Part shown: positions 1 to 6,158 of the stretch, piece by piece | How positions within the stretch are numbered: the stretch's first letter is position 1 | How the letters are laid out: each line of letters begins with the position of its first letter | DNA from: Alphaproteobacteria bacterium | GTDB lineage: Bacteria > Pseudomonadota > Alphaproteobacteria > 16-39-46 | Assembly (NCBI GenBank): GCA_947497675.1 | Contig: CANMHY010000053.1 | Coordinates: 1 to 6,158 of the forward strand | Reading direction: 5' to 3' | Length of the DNA: 6,158 nt | Program-made: the position numbers and the translations under genes | The notes under the pieces: generated by a model | Told to the model about the DNA's origin: nothing | Seen by the model: only the letters and a program-made list of their open reading frames with translations | Database searches by the model: none

Positions 1-991
1 CTTGGAGATCGATTCCTGTTGCCACAACGGAAACGCGCATGAGTCCTTCCATTTTCTCATCAAAAGTCGATCCAAAAATAATCTGGGCATCTGCATCCAC
101 TTCTTCTCGAATCCGGTTCGCTGCCTCATCCACCTCAAAAAGGGTCATATCAAACCCTCCCGTAATGTTAATAAGGACACCGCGTGCCCCTTGCATTGAT
201 ACATCATCCAAAAGAGGATTTGAGATTGCGGCTTCCGCGGCTTCAATGGCCCGCCTTTCACCTTTTGCCTCACCCGTCCCCATCATCGCTTTCCCCATTT
301 CACTCATAACAGAACGAACATCGGCAAAGTCTAAATTAATGAGCCCAGGCATAATCATAAGATCTGTAACCCCACGCACCCCCGCGTATAAAACATCGTC
401 GGCAAGCTTAAACGCATCCGAAAATGTTGTTTTTTCATTCGCAATTCGAAAAAGATTTTGGTTTGGAATAACAATAAGTGTATCCACAAATTGTTGAAGA
501 TCTTCAAGACCCTTTTCAGCGGACCTCATACGTTGCGCCCCTTCAAAATGAAAAGGTTTTGTAACAACACCAACTGTTAGAATTCCAAGATCACGTGCAG
601 CTCTCGCAAGAACAGGAGCGGCTCCAGTTCCTGTTCCACCCCCCATACCCGCCGTGATAAAAAGCATGTGAGACCCTTTAATTACCTCCAAAACATCCTC
701 AAGGGCCTCTTCGGCCGCAACCCGTCCAACATCTGGCCTAGATCCAGCACCAAGTCCCCGCGTGGCTCCTAATCCAAGTTGAATTCTTTTTTCTGATAAG
801 GACTGAGACAAGGCTTGCGCATCGGTATTACATACAATAAAATCAACGCCCTCAAGCTTTGAGCGAATCATATTATTAATAGCATTTCCGCCAGCGCCAC
901 CAACACCCACCACAGTTATACGTGGTTTTAAATCTGCAAAAGACGCATGTTTTGCCCCAAGAATCTTTAAAGAGGACTGTGAAGGGTTCAT
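1..991 (-). CDS. ftsZ: Cell division protein FtsZ, 5' part (C-terminus outside window)
   Basis: FtsZ is the tubulin-like GTPase that polymerises into the cytoplasmic Z-ring and recruits the divisome. The first 330 codons are visible; the frame is open to the window edge, and base 1 is the first base of the next codon. Visible motifs are GVGGAGGNA at about residues 29-37, NTDAQAL at 55-61, the tubulin signature GGGTGTG at 117-123, IPNQNLFR at 175-182, and the T7 loop NLDFADV at 219-225 with the expected N219, D221 and D224. The visible part ends at VVATGID, near the end of the globular core, so the variable linker and the conserved C-terminal peptide that binds FtsA are missing. The ATG at 991 has a GGAG Shine-Dalgarno (1000-1003) 8 bases upstream. 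The N-terminal extension before LKPRI is about 20 residues, as is common in alphaproteobacteria. It is last in the visible operon, 113 bp after ftsA. Where many relatives have FEG(R/K)RRM, this protein has FEGAQRM. Confidence 0.97.
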   Translation of the reverse strand, partial: MNPSQSSLKILGAKHASFADLKPRITVVGVGGAGGNAINNMIRSKLEGVDFIVCNTDAQALSQSLSEKRIQLGLGATRGLGAGSRPDVGRVAAEEALEDVLEVIKGSHMLFITAGMGGGTGTGAAPVLARAARDLGILTVGVVTKPFHFEGAQRMRSAEKGLEDLQQFVDTLIVIPNQNLFRIANEKTTFSDAFKLADDVLYAGVRGVTDLMIMPGLINLDFADVRSVMSEMGKAMMGTGEAKGERRAIEAAEAAISNPLLDDVSMQGARGVLINITGGFDMTLFEVDEAANRIREEVDADAQIIFGSTFDEKMEGLMRVSVVATGIDLQ

Positions 992-999
992 CCGTGAAA

Positions 1000-1003
1000 C
1001 TCC
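1000..1003 (-). promoter_or_regulatory. ftsZ ribosome binding site
   Basis: GGAG on the minus strand, 8 bases before the ATG at 991. It fixes the ftsZ start and contrasts with ftsA, which has no recognisable Shine-Dalgarno. FtsZ is normally needed in much higher amounts than FtsA, so the difference makes sense. Confidence 0.7.
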
Positions 1004-1036
1004 GTAAGTTAAAATTAAAGGTTCGACTCTGTAAAT

Positions 1037-1066
1037 ACTATATACTGCCTATTAAAAAAGATCGAA
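1037..1066 (-). promoter_or_regulatory. Weak promoter-like element ahead of ftsZ
   Basis: The 113-bp ftsA-ftsZ spacer (992-1104) is AT-rich. On the minus strand it has TATAGT (1037-1042), five of six to the -10 consensus, with a poor -35 candidate TTCGAT (1061-1066) 18 bases upstream. A start near 1030 would give a leader of about 40 bases containing the GGAG site of ftsZ. Extra ftsZ promoters are usual in bacteria, but this match is weak. Confidence 0.27.
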
Positions 1067-1104
1067 TAAAATCTATTAAAAAAAAGATAAGCTTTTACAA
1101 AATA

Positions 1105-2349
1105 TTAAGTCAATTTTCTAAAAAAAGAGAAAAAATTACGTCTCAAAGACGATATTTCCAAGTCAATAAACAAGTTTTGTTTATACCCTTCAGCACAAAA
1201 ATTCAAGAGGCCCAGGACTGTCGAGAACGAAGGGTTGCTAAATCCTTCGGTTAACCCACGAATATGTAAGGGTTTTCCAAGTCGCACCCCCCTTCCCAAA
1301 ATCGTAGAGGCCATCTCTTTCAATCCAAACATCTGACTTGCACCTCCTGTCAACACGACCCGTCTTGTTGCGCCTTTATAAGAAGAAAGCATTTCAAGTT
1401 TATTTTTCAAGAGTTCAAAAATTTCTTCAACACGCGGACAAATAATTCGATTTAAAGATGCTTTTGTAACTTGCATTCCTTGCATTTTTTGCTCATCTCC
1501 AATCTGAGGAACCAAAATTATCTCATTCTCATCGCTTGCCGACTCAAGGGCACTTCCATAAAGCGTTTTTAAACGTTCTGCATGAGAAAATGGCGTTGAC
1601 AATCCTTGGGCAATATCGCTCGTAATATGACTTCCACCAAGCGGGATCATCCCTAAAGCGACACAATGTCCATCGGAAAAAACAGAATACGTGGTTGTCC
1701 CTCCTCCCATGTTCACAAGAACAACCCCAAGATCCATTTCATCTTCAACCAATGTTGACAAAGCAGAAGCATAGGCTGAGCTTACAATCTGAGAAAGCTC
1801 TAAATGGCATCTTCCGACCCCTTGAATCAGATTTTTAAAAATTGTGACAGGCAAAGTTACCACGTGTAAACTGACACCCAAACGATCCGCAAACATACCG
1901 CGAGGATCTCGTATAAAACGATTTCCATCGACCGTATATCCAATCGGAAAAGCGTGAATCAACTCCAAGGGGTGAACTCTGCGCGATTGATTCATTTTTA
2001 GATTATTTTGAGCTAAAGAAAAAAGGCTCTTTAAATCCCCTTCTAAAATCTCACGCCCAGAGAGAACAACTTCCACGTCCCCTATTTCTGATAAAACGCC
2101 ACTTGAACATCCGACAACAATATTTTGAATTGTCTCAGATGCCATTTCTTCTGCAGAATGAACAGCATTTAAAATAGAAATTTCTAAAGCCTCCATATCG
2201 ACAATTGCGCCCGATTTTAATCCTTTTGAAATTTGTTGCCCAATACCTAAAAGGCGCAAATTTTGATCATTTTCAACGCGTGCTATGGCAGCACAAACCT
2301 TTGTACTTCCAATATCAAGAGCAGCAATAAGACCATTTTTAGAAATCAT
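1105..2349 (-). CDS. ftsA: Cell division protein FtsA (actin-like Z-ring membrane anchor)
   Basis: FtsA is an actin-fold ATP-binding protein that tethers FtsZ polymers to the inner membrane and recruits later divisome proteins. At 414 residues it is close to the family's usual length. Visible elements are the phosphate-1 motif ALDIGSTKV (10-18), the FtsA-specific 1C subdomain (roughly 85-170, including LIHAFPIGYTVDG and IRDPRGMF), phosphate-2 region VNMGGGTTT (212-220), AERLKTLYG (257-265), and adenosine-binding VVLTGGASQ (331-339). The C-terminal amphipathic helix SLRRNFFSFFRKL (401-413) has alternating basic and aromatic residues and fits the membrane-targeting sequence. The oddity is Asn213 where the phosphate-2 motif normally has Asp (DxGGGTT). 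ATG 2349 is the first start after an in-frame TAA directly upstream. There is no clear Shine-Dalgarno, but a strong promoter lies just upstream. It sits 60 bp after ftsQ and 113 bp before ftsZ. Assignment to FtsA is secure. Confidence 0.97.
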   Translation of the reverse strand: MISKNGLIAALDIGSTKVCAAIARVENDQNLRLLGIGQQISKGLKSGAIVDMEALEISILNAVHSAEEMASETIQNIVVGCSSGVLSEIGDVEVVLSGREILEGDLKSLFSLAQNNLKMNQSRRVHPLELIHAFPIGYTVDGNRFIRDPRGMFADRLGVSLHVVTLPVTIFKNLIQGVGRCHLELSQIVSSAYASALSTLVEDEMDLGVVLVNMGGGTTTYSVFSDGHCVALGMIPLGGSHITSDIAQGLSTPFSHAERLKTLYGSALESASDENEIILVPQIGDEQKMQGMQVTKASLNRIICPRVEEIFELLKNKLEMLSSYKGATRRVVLTGGASQMFGLKEMASTILGRGVRLGKPLHIRGLTEGFSNPSFSTVLGLLNFCAEGYKQNLFIDLEISSLRRNFFSFFRKLT

Positions 2350-2368
2350 TTAAAAACAAACTTTTCAT

Positions 2369-2397
2369 TTTATACAAATCCACATCATTCTTTTCAA
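2369..2397 (-). promoter_or_regulatory. Predicted sigma70-type promoter for ftsA (and ftsZ)
   Basis: In the 60-bp ftsQ-ftsA spacer the minus strand carries TTGAAA (2392-2397) and TATAAA (2369-2374) separated by exactly 17 bases. Each box matches the consensus at five of six positions. Transcription would start near 2361-2363, leaving a leader of only about 12-14 bases before the ftsA ATG at 2349, and that leader has no Shine-Dalgarno. The promoter would let ftsA and ftsZ be made independently of the upstream mur genes. Sequence match only; the AT-rich background makes chance matches easier. Confidence 0.6.
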
Positions 2398-2409
2398 AAA
2401 TCTTTACCT

Positions 2410-3333
2410 CTAAACATCTTTCGCTTTTCCTGACATATTTGAGTCCTTTACGCCAGACCTTGTATTTATTTCTCTTTGTTTTTGTGAAAGAATTTCTTTT
2501 TGAGGTCTTATGATAATTTTAGGAAGAAATCTTAAATCAATCATTTTAACATCACGCGCAAATATAAGGTCTTGTTTTTCAAAGCGTGTTAAGACCTCAA
2601 GGGCCTCTTTTACCTCTAATTCAGGGAGTCTGACTTCAATTGTTTTATCTAAATAGATATTCCACCTTCGCCCTCCCACCAAACTTGAGGCCGTAAGATG
2701 TTTTAAAACAACAGGAAAAGAAGAAACCAATTTTAAAAAATCTGAGGCCTTCTCTTGAGCGTTCTCTCCAATAAAAAGGGGCAAATTCGTAAATTCTTGT
2801 GGAATAAGAGAATCGTCCTTTTTATGCGAGGTTTTTTTATTTAAATTAATAACGGCTCCTTGATCATCAATCAAATTGATACTATGGCCGTGCCGCCATC
2901 TCGCAATGGGATGACGCTCGGAAAGTCGGATATAAATCAAATTTGGTAAACGCCTCTCGACAAGAGAAGATCTAATCCAGGGAATTTTTTCAAGCCGAAC
3001 CTTAGCCGCCCATGGATCAAACTTCAAAATCGACTCTCCTAACTTTATATCAAGAGCCTTTGAAATTTCCTCTTTTTGAACCCGTTGCCGACCTTCCAAT
3101 AAAATATCGTCAACGCTAAATCCCATACGTAAGGTTGTCTTCTCATAAGCTGCCTCAAAAGCCTTCATTCCAAGGCTCCACATACCTGACATCCAAATAA
3201 TAAAATAGAACACCCCGGCCATAAAAAGAAGAAGACCGATTATTAATAATTTAGAATTTATTCCCTTCAGTCGAGATTTTTTTCGTATATTTCTTTTTTC
3301 TCTGATTTTTTGTGCTTCTATCATACGTCGCAT
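2410..3333 (-). CDS. ftsQ: Cell division protein FtsQ (bitopic divisome protein with POTRA domain)
   Basis: FtsQ is a single-pass inner-membrane protein whose periplasmic part links the early and late divisome, binding FtsB/FtsL in the family. The 307-residue product has the expected plan: a strongly basic cytoplasmic tail (1-28), one hydrophobic segment (about 29-50, LLIIGLLLFMAGVFYFIIW), then a POTRA domain (about 72-141) that includes FSVDDILLEGRQRV, PWIRSSLVERRLPN and IYIRLSERHPIARW. A beta domain follows, with RRWNIYLD and a late VKMIDLRF strand near 262-269. The C-terminus from about 278 is polar and probably disordered. ATG 3333 is chosen because AGGA (3344-3347) lies 10 bases upstream; the second in-frame ATG, at codon 4, would leave 19 bases. 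FtsQ is poorly conserved in sequence, so the call rests on architecture, POTRA wording and position between murB and ftsA. The gene normally found directly upstream, ddl, is absent. Confidence 0.94.
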   Translation of the reverse strand: MRRMIEAQKIREKRNIRKKSRLKGINSKLLIIGLLLFMAGVFYFIIWMSGMWSLGMKAFEAAYEKTTLRMGFSVDDILLEGRQRVQKEEISKALDIKLGESILKFDPWAAKVRLEKIPWIRSSLVERRLPNLIYIRLSERHPIARWRHGHSINLIDDQGAVINLNKKTSHKKDDSLIPQEFTNLPLFIGENAQEKASDFLKLVSSFPVVLKHLTASSLVGGRRWNIYLDKTIEVRLPELEVKEALEVLTRFEKQDLIFARDVKMIDLRFLPKIIIRPQKEILSQKQREINTRSGVKDSNMSGKAKDV

Positions 3334-3343
3334 GAGATTCGTT

Positions 3344-3347
3344 TCCT
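3344..3347 (-). promoter_or_regulatory. ftsQ ribosome binding site
   Basis: AGGA on the minus strand, 10 bases before the ATG at 3333. It decides for this ATG over the one three codons later. Immediately upstream, ATCTTT and AAAGAT (3348-3363) can pair around four bases, forming a weak A/T-only style stem next to the site. Confidence 0.5.
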
Positions 3348-3367
3348 ATCTTTAAAAAAAGATTCCT

Positions 3368-3415
3368 TTAAATTTTTTCCTGGATGCCCTCTCGGAGGGA
3401 GTATAATATCTTCAT
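3368..3415 (-). CDS. Possible 15-residue small ORF between murB and ftsQ
   Basis: On the minus strand, ATG 3413-3415 opens a frame of 15 codons ending at TAA 3368-3370, reading MKILYSLREGIQEKI. An AGGGG (3422-3426) sits 6 bases before the ATG, a better Shine-Dalgarno than that of ftsA or murB; it is formed by the end of the third tandem repeat plus two extra G. I recognise no family, and it does not resemble the start or end of Ddl. It could be a small leader ORF ahead of ftsQ or simply chance in a short spacer. Confidence 0.2.
   Translation of the reverse strand: MKILYSLREGIQEKI
3387..3399. repeat. Short GC-rich inverted repeat in the murB-ftsQ spacer
   Basis: CCCTC and GAGGG form a perfect 5-bp stem around three bases, the most GC-rich spot of an otherwise AT-rich spacer. 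Directly upstream on the minus strand lie overlapping -10-like hexamers TATTAT (3403-3408) and TATACT (3400-3405), but I find no fitting -35. No T-run follows on the minus strand, so it is not an intrinsic terminator for murB. It could be an operator or a minor RNA hairpin. Confidence 0.4.
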
Positions 3416-3423
3416 TTTTTACC

Positions 3424-3456
3424 CCTAAGATGTGCCTAAGATTTGCCTAAGATTTG
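3424..3456 (-). repeat. Three tandem 11-bp repeats across the murB stop codon
   Basis: On the minus strand the units are CAAATCTTAGG (3446-3456), CAAATCTTAGG (3435-3445) and CACATCTTAGG (3424-3434): two identical copies and a third with one change. The first copy encodes the last MurB residues and contains its TAG stop (3447-3449); the other two lie in the murB-ftsQ spacer. Because the stop is in the first copy, gain or loss of copies would leave the MurB C-terminus unchanged. It looks like slippage expansion, or possibly a repeated protein-binding site. Confidence 0.85.
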
Positions 3457-4376
3457 AGAGAGCTCCCCAAACAACGGATCTCCCATTTAAGCAAAACACC
3501 CGATGACTTTAAGACACGATCTTGCACCTCTAATCCAAGATTTTCAAGATCTTCAGGCGTTGCTTCCCCCGTATTAATTAAAAAATTACAGTGCTTTTCT
3601 GAAACTTGGGCCCCTCCCCTCGTCAACCCTCTGCATCCGGCCGCATCAATAAGTTCCCAGGCCCTTTGGCCCTCAGGATTCGCAAATGTGCTCCCTCCTG
3701 TTTGCGTACGAATGGGTTGCGTCTCTTCCCGCCGCGTCATAATTTCTAAAATCGTTTTTTTAATAAGAGCAGGGTCCCCTTTTACCCCCTTCAGAAGAGC
3801 CCCTACAAAAATCCAATTTTCTGGAAGACCACAAGATCGATAGGACATTTTTAAATCATCCACACTCAAAGCATGAAGATTTCCGAAGGGGTCGAGAACA
3901 AAAGCCTTTTCAATAATATCTTTTATTTCAGATCCATAAGCCCCTGCATTCATTCGAAGAGCTCCTCCCAACGTTCCTGGAATTCCAGATAAAAACTCAA
4001 GACCACTGAGTCCATATTCTGCAGCTGTCAAAGCAATATTCCGATCCAATACGGCCGCCTCAACCTCAAGACTTGTTTCATCTTTAAGACTTATCTTTGA
4101 GAAGCCCCTCCCAAGTTTGATTGCAACCCCCGAAACACCCAAAGAACGTATAAGAACATTTGACCCCATTCCTAAAAGGGTCACGGGAACTTCAGGATTT
4201 TTATGTTTTAAAAAATCTTGAAGATCCTTAATATCTTCAGGTTTAAACAAAATCTCCGCATTCCCACCAACTCTAAACCAAGTATATTTTGCAAGAGGTG
4301 CATTTTCAAGGTACCGACCACGAACCTTTGGAAGTTCTTTCAAAATAAGAGAGGGAGTCTTTGAACCTTGATACAT
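3447..4376 (-). CDS. murB: UDP-N-acetylenolpyruvoylglucosamine reductase MurB
   Basis: MurB is a cytoplasmic FAD enzyme that reduces UDP-GlcNAc-enolpyruvate with NADPH to UDP-MurNAc, the second committed step of peptidoglycan synthesis. At 309 residues it matches the shorter MurB type common in alphaproteobacteria. Visible motifs are YTWFRVGGNAE (31-41), LGMGSNVLI (68-76), the FAD-binding run from GIPGTLGGA through MNAGAYG (131-148), SYRS (178-181), GGSTFANPEG (227-236) with the expected catalytic Ser229, SEKHCNFLIN (259-268), and the C-terminal WEIR (298-301) carrying the conserved Glu299. ATG 4376 is preferred. It lies 2 bases after the murC stop, the protein starts right before the conserved region, and the longer frame from GTG 4436 would overlap murC by 58 bases. 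An AAGGA lies 14 bases upstream, which is far, so translational coupling to murC is likely (inference). The stop codon lies inside the first of three tandem 11-bp repeats. Confidence 0.96.
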   Translation of the reverse strand: MYQGSKTPSLILKELPKVRGRYLENAPLAKYTWFRVGGNAEILFKPEDIKDLQDFLKHKNPEVPVTLLGMGSNVLIRSLGVSGVAIKLGRGFSKISLKDETSLEVEAAVLDRNIALTAAEYGLSGLEFLSGIPGTLGGALRMNAGAYGSEIKDIIEKAFVLDPFGNLHALSVDDLKMSYRSCGLPENWIFVGALLKGVKGDPALIKKTILEIMTRREETQPIRTQTGGSTFANPEGQRAWELIDAAGCRGLTRGGAQVSEKHCNFLINTGEATPEDLENLGLEVQDRVLKSSGVLLKWEIRCLGSSLKS

Positions 4377-4378
4377 TT

Positions 4379-5794
4379 TTACTTTAAGGTTCCTTGTGTC
4401 ACATCTAAAAGACTCTCTGAAAAGGCATAAGCCCACTGACTAATTGTCCCAGCGCCCATAAAAAGAACGACATCTCCTTCCCTTAGGAAAGAAGATAACT
4501 CTTTAAAGAGATCTTCCTTACCCATCAAACTCATGACTGAAATCCCACGTTCTCTCATTTTTAAGGAAAGAGCATTATGGTCAACACCCTCAACAGACAC
4601 TTCTCCCGCGCCATAAATGGGAAGAACATAGACATGACTTGACCCTTTTAAAGACTCAGCAAAATCATCCATAAGCCGCGCAACACGGCTGTAGCGATGC
4701 GGTTGCAAAACAGAAATAACACGACCCTTTGTCATTCCGAGGGCTGCCTTTAACGTTGCAGAAATTTCAACGGGATGATGCGCATAATCGTCATAAACTG
4801 TAATTCCTGAAACATCACAAACCTTTGTAAACCGACGTTTAACACCCTTAAAAGAAGAAAGAGCTTCCTGAATAAATCCACGGGGAATTTCAAGTTTATG
4901 AGCAACCGTCAAAGCGGCAAGAACATTTAGTATATTATGATCTCCCATCAAGGCAATTTGAAGACCTTTCCACAAAACAACAGGTTTTTGCGGAAATTTA
5001 ATTTCAACATCAAAGGTTGTTTGATCTTTTTCTCGAAGAATATTGAAGGCACGCACATGCGCGTTTTCTGAAAATCCATACGTCAAAAGTGTTTTATTCG
5101 AGATTTTTGAAATCATTTCTGCAACGACAGGATGATCGATACATAAAACACCAAATCCATAAAAAGGAATTTTTTCCACAAAGCTTTGAAAAGCCTCTTT
5201 CAACCTTTCAAAAGACCCATAATGCTCCAAATGCTCAGGATCTATATTTGTGACAACAGCCACCGTTGGAGAAAGATCCACAAAACTGCCATCAGATTCA
5301 TCTGACTCAATGATCATCCAATCACCTTTTCCCAGGCGTGCGTTCGTGCCATAGGCGTTAATAATACCGCCATTAATGACCGTTGGATCAAGCAAAGCTG
5401 CATCAAAAATAGCCGCAATCAAAGAAGTTGTCGTCGTCTTTCCGTGACTTCCTGACACAATTGCTGAAAATTTTAAACGGGCCAATTGCGCGAGCATTTC
5501 TGATCGATGTACAATCGCAACACCGCGTCGTTTGGCTTCTTCTATTTCTGGATTATGACCTTCAATTGCAGAAGACACGACCAATAAGTTTGCCTTTTCA
5601 ATGTTTTCTGCCTGATGTCCTATAAAAACAGGAATTCCTTTTTCTTTTAAGCGCTGAACATTAGGATTCGGCGTAATATCACTTCCTTGAACTTTTTGTC
5701 CAAGTCCATGAAGGATTTCTGCAATCCCGCTCATACCAATACCCCCAATACCCACAAAATGGATAACACCTAAAGAAAGAGGAGAAATTTTCAT
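4379..5794 (-). CDS. murC: UDP-N-acetylmuramate--L-alanine ligase MurC
   Basis: MurC is the cytoplasmic ATP-dependent ligase that adds L-alanine to UDP-MurNAc, starting the stem peptide. At 471 residues it is full length for the family. The three Mur ligase domains are visible. The N-terminal UDP-binding Rossmann part has HFVGIGGIGMSGIAE (12-26). The central ATPase has P-loop SGSHGKTTTT (114-123), ESDESDGSF (163-171), NIDPEHLEHY (183-192) and GDHNILN (284-290). The C-terminal domain has FKGVKRRF (315-322), YDDYAHHP (334-341) and QPHRYSR (364-370). No key motif is missing. ATG 5794 has a good Shine-Dalgarno, AAGGA, about 7 bases upstream. It lies 41 bp after murG and 2 bp before murB on the same strand, so the three are probably co-transcribed. 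MurC takes the UDP-MurNAc that MurB makes. Confidence 0.98.
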   Translation of the reverse strand: MKISPLSLGVIHFVGIGGIGMSGIAEILHGLGQKVQGSDITPNPNVQRLKEKGIPVFIGHQAENIEKANLLVVSSAIEGHNPEIEEAKRRGVAIVHRSEMLAQLARLKFSAIVSGSHGKTTTTSLIAAIFDAALLDPTVINGGIINAYGTNARLGKGDWMIIESDESDGSFVDLSPTVAVVTNIDPEHLEHYGSFERLKEAFQSFVEKIPFYGFGVLCIDHPVVAEMISKISNKTLLTYGFSENAHVRAFNILREKDQTTFDVEIKFPQKPVVLWKGLQIALMGDHNILNVLAALTVAHKLEIPRGFIQEALSSFKGVKRRFTKVCDVSGITVYDDYAHHPVEISATLKAALGMTKGRVISVLQPHRYSRVARLMDDFAESLKGSSHVYVLPIYGAGEVSVEGVDHNALSLKMRERGISVMSLMGKEDLFKELSSFLREGDVVLFMGAGTISQWAYAFSESLLDVTQGTLK

Positions 5795-5835
5795 TGAATC
5801 GTCCTTAAATTAAGAATCCTAAGAAAGCGCGTCGG

Positions 5836-6158
5836 TTATATCAAAAAATCTTTTTCTTTATGCCGTCCTTTTAAGAAGACGTCAACACTCTCCAAGATTT
5901 TTTCAAGAGCTCCAGCTCTATACATCTTTGAAAGGTTTAAAGAAGCCTTTTGGAGTTCTTTTGGGTTTTCAAAAAGATATTCAATGAGCTGAGCACTCTT
6001 TTCTGAAAACATATCATTTTGGGGAATCATCCATCCACCCCCTCCAAAGGCAATAAAGGTCGCATTTTTAGTTTGATGATCATCCATTGCAGACGAAAGA
6101 GGAACAAAGATGGTCGGGAGGCAGGTGGCCAAACTTTCTCCTACCGTTGAAGACCCTG
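5836..6158 (-). CDS. murG: UDP-GlcNAc:lipid I N-acetylglucosaminyltransferase MurG, C-terminal part
   Basis: MurG transfers GlcNAc from UDP-GlcNAc to lipid I on the inner face of the membrane, making lipid II. Only the last 106 residues are in the window; the frame is open to the edge and the start lies outside. The visible part matches the donor-binding C-terminal domain: GSSTVGESLATCLPTIFVPL, containing the GxSTxxE signature with its conserved Glu, then DDHQTKNA, then GGGGWMIPQ. After these come the usual C-terminal helices. The full family protein is around 360 residues, so roughly 250 are missing here. A TTG at 6130-6132 could be mistaken for a start, but conserved MurG sequence continues upstream of it. 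Being upstream of murC on the same strand is the standard alphaproteobacterial order. Confidence 0.93.
   Translation of the reverse strand, partial: GSSTVGESLATCLPTIFVPLSSAMDDHQTKNATFIAFGGGGWMIPQNDMFSEKSAQLIEYLFENPKELQKASLNLSKMYRAGALEKILESVDVFLKGRHKEKDFLI

Noticed and set aside
39..497. Plus-strand open frame of 152 codons
   Set aside because: It lies opposite ftsZ, whose minus-strand frame is conserved throughout; the plus-strand product has low-complexity, family-less sequence.
1078..1096. AAAAG/CTTTT stem with eight T after ftsA, as a terminator
   Set aside because: The 5-bp stem has a single G-C pair and overlaps the T-run, too weak for an intrinsic terminator, and ftsZ continues on the same strand.
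922..1254. Plus-strand open frame of 110 codons running across the ftsA-ftsZ spacer
   Set aside because: It overlaps the ends of both genes in antisense and its lysine-rich sequence simply reflects AT-rich DNA.
2339..2368. Minus-strand mini-ORF (MKSLFLNDF) overlapping the ftsA start
   Set aside because: Its ATG lies next to the proposed -10 box, upstream of the expected transcript start, and it has no Shine-Dalgarno.
3387..3420. GC-rich palindrome followed by a plus-strand T-run, as a terminator
   Set aside because: The T-run is 14 bases beyond the stem, the stem is only 5 bp, and no plus-strand gene precedes it.
3454..3843. Plus-strand open frame of 129 codons
   Set aside because: Antisense shadow of murB, with no recognisable domain.
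4377..4436. Upstream extension of murB to a GTG at 4436
   Set aside because: It adds 20 residues coded within the murC C-terminus in another frame, has no family counterpart, and the ATG at 4376 fits better.
5428..5625. Plus-strand open frame of 65 codons
   Set aside because: Antisense shadow of the murC ATPase domain.

Overview
The window is a run of a division and cell wall (dcw) cluster, all on the minus strand. Read 5'->3' on that strand, the order is murG (3' end only), murC, murB, ftsQ, ftsA, ftsZ (first 330 codons). Every convincing gene is a core peptidoglycan-precursor or divisome gene. I see no mobile element, CRISPR array, tRNA, rRNA, phage gene or defence system. The longer plus-strand open frames are antisense shadows of these genes.

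The organism is most likely an AT-rich alphaproteobacterium. The gene order, the FtsA wording (IRDPRGMF, RCHLEL, AERLKTLYG), the MurC wording (NGGIINAYGTNARLG) and the MurG wording (PLSSAMDDHQ) are all of alphaproteobacterial type. The base composition is clearly AT-rich by eye, with A/T-rich spacers, which would fit a host-associated lineage such as Holosporales or a relative. That placement is inference and needs a phylogeny.

Layout from high to low coordinates: the murG C-terminus (5836-6158) is followed after 41 bp by murC (4379-5794). Only 2 bp separate murC from murB (3447-4376). A 113-bp spacer (3334-3446) then occupies the place where ddl usually sits. It holds three tandem 11-bp repeats that cover the murB stop codon, a possible 15-residue ORF with its own ribosome binding site, and a short GC-rich palindrome. 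ftsQ (2410-3333) is followed by a 60-bp spacer with a near-consensus sigma70-type promoter, TTGAAA-17-TATAAA, aimed at ftsA (1105-2349). A 113-bp AT-rich spacer with a weak promoter-like site and a good Shine-Dalgarno precedes ftsZ (1-991).

Together the genes make lipid II precursors (MurB and MurC in the cytoplasm, MurG at the membrane) and build the Z-ring (FtsZ), its membrane anchor (FtsA) and a periplasmic divisome linker (FtsQ). The points worth a second look are the missing ddl and its odd spacer, an Asp-to-Asn change in the FtsA phosphate-2 motif, and the ftsA promoter with a very short leader lacking a Shine-Dalgarno. I found no evidence of a previously undescribed system.
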